Part shown: positions 63,370-64,000 of the stretch, piece by piece
Layout: each line of letters starts with the position of its first letter
Numbering within the stretch: position 1 is the first letter of the stretch
DNA from: DASRDU01 sp046331565
GTDB taxonomy: Bacteria; Acidobacteriota; Blastocatellia; RBC074
DNA: 64,000 nt
Direction of reading: 5' to 3'
Assembly: GCA_046331565.1 (NCBI GenBank)
Contig: JAXLQP010000003.1
Coordinates: forward strand, 372,001-436,000
Notes under the pieces: generated by a model
Database searches by the model: none
What the model saw: only the letters and a program-made list of their open reading frames with translations
Told to the model about the DNA's origin: nothing
Translations under genes and position numbers: made by a program

Positions 63370-63398
63370 TTGACAGGCCCTGATGCGGGGCATATAGT
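63370..63398 (+). promoter_or_regulatory. Strong sigma70-like promoter
   Basis: Consensus TTGACA (63370-63375), a 17-nt spacer and TATAGT (63393-63398). It lies 53 nt after the ATPase stop and about 455 nt before the next start codon, implying a long leader for the secreted protein gene or a short untranslated RNA. Confidence 0.7.
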
Positions 63399-63853
63399 GG
63401 CTTTCGTTAAAGGTCTCCAGGACACATTTTCGTTACGAATCGCACTACAGGATCAATCCTGAAGGTCATTTTGCTTTGTGCGATTTTGTCAGGAAGCGGG
63501 TAATTCCGCTTTGTGGAAGTGTGATTGTGCGAACCGGCAGCCGCAAAAAGAGGAAAGAAAAGCCAGCTCTTCATTCAGGCTCAAAACCTTCTTTCCAGGA
63601 CCTTACCAGCATTATCCGACTACTGAAAGAGCGACTCTCAGGCCATCACTGACTATCCGCCACCAGGCTGCCTGAGAACTACCACACCTGGCCTTCAGCC
63701 CTCAGGCCGTTCAGGATGAAGTGTGGTCAGTGCAGCCTGCCCGTCAGCGGTAAAGGTTCTGGCTGAAGCCGCAATCAGTTCTCTCACAACACGTCTTTCT
63801 CTGCCGAAGCAGAAGGATTTCTGGCAGAAAGGATTCAAATCAAGGAGATCCCA
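63399..63853 (+). other. Long leader without a credible gene
   Basis: This stretch follows the promoter and precedes the last gene. Frames here (for example one from 63478) are short, basic and lack a ribosome site. A GAATCGCACTACAGGATCAATCCTG segment at about 63436-63460 can form a small stem (AGGAT/ATCCT). I assign nothing further. Confidence 0.4.
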
Positions 63854-64000
63854 ATGAACGCAAGAAAAATTTTCTCCGCCACGCTGCTACAGACTTTGAT
63901 CGCTGCGCTGTTTCTCACCCTGCCGCTGCTGGCAGGCAACGTTCAGGCCCAGACTCAGGTTGCGGTCGTCGCCACCGTCACCACCGGCGGACAGCCGACC
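63854..64000 (+). CDS. Secreted protein, 5' end only
   Basis: 49 residues are visible before the window ends. MNARKIFSATLLQTLIAALF followed by LTLPLLAGNVQAQTQ is a clear signal peptide with cleavage after VQA. The start has AAGGAG 8 nt upstream of ATG 63854. Nothing in the short mature part (VAVVATVTTGGQPT) identifies a family. A strong promoter lies 455 nt upstream. Confidence 0.75.
   Translation, partial: MNARKIFSATLLQTLIAALFLTLPLLAGNVQAQTQVAVVATVTTGGQPT

Noticed and set aside
63430..63470. tRNA-like GAATCGCAC sequence
   Set aside because: No acceptor stem, anticodon arm or CCA-proximal pairing could be drawn around it.
63478..63675. Small plus-strand open frame
   Set aside because: No ribosome site, mixed composition and no family; it lies in the leader downstream of a promoter.

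Overview
The window looks like chromosomal DNA of a Gram-negative, GC-rich heterotroph, most probably an acidobacterium (Blastocatellia-like). This is an inference from gene content: lipid A synthesis (lpxB), an Oar-like TonB-dependent receptor with a carboxypeptidase-regulatory domain, TPR proteins, two CRTAC1/ASPIC-UnbV FG-GAP proteins, a Tat-exported beta-propeller lactonase and orphan MacB-type permeases. I see no rRNA or tRNA gene, CRISPR array, transposase or prophage.

Layout. 1-3.9 kb (minus): partial amidohydrolase, two MacB/FtsX-type permeases without an ATPase, HAD phosphatase. 4.2-8.8 kb (plus): LpxL-like acyltransferase, half-size GDT1/UPF0016 transporter, lpxB, uvrC. 8.9-15.9 kb: Uma2 protein, lactonase, an unrecognised 677-residue protein, MFS exporter, SDR oxidoreductase. 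16-18.4 kb: PAS histidine kinase with a NarL-type regulator. 19-22.6 kb (minus): CDF metal exporter, alginate-export-type porin, radical SAM protein. 22.9-31.8 kb (plus): TorD-like chaperone, pyruvate:ferredoxin oxidoreductase, DHOD-like protein, citrate synthase, GCS2-CBS fusion. 32-55.4 kb (minus): a 23-kb arabinan/galactan-type glycan utilisation region with two CRTAC1 proteins, two GH43 proteins, GxxExxY protein, galactokinase, GH51, GH2, LacI regulator, three TPR proteins and an Oar-like receptor. 55.8-60.2 kb (minus): permuted ATP-grasp protein, fhs, aspartoacylase-like peptidase. 60.8-64 kb (plus): copper-type P-type ATPase and the start of a secreted protein.

In the glycan region the receptor would import oligosaccharides, the secreted GH43, GH51 and GH2 enzymes release arabinose and galactose, and GalK feeds galactose into metabolism. 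A sigma70-like promoter followed by a double LacI-type operator stands in front of the first TPR gene, and the only LacI gene lies within the cluster.

The most striking feature is non-coding. Most gene junctions longer than about 90 bp carry a long inverted repeat, usually close behind a stop codon. Many have arms built of 7- to 10-nt near-tandem units (ACGGAACAG, CACGAAGGA, CGCAGAGG, GATTTGA, TGCGGAA), with the purine-rich arm always first on both strands. Two copies of the 8-nt family bracket a small PD-(D/E)xK-like GxxExxY gene, and one of these copies appears to have been taken into the signal peptide of a GH43 enzyme. Other families are a 27-28 bp palindrome in three copies and a perfect 61-bp inverted repeat.
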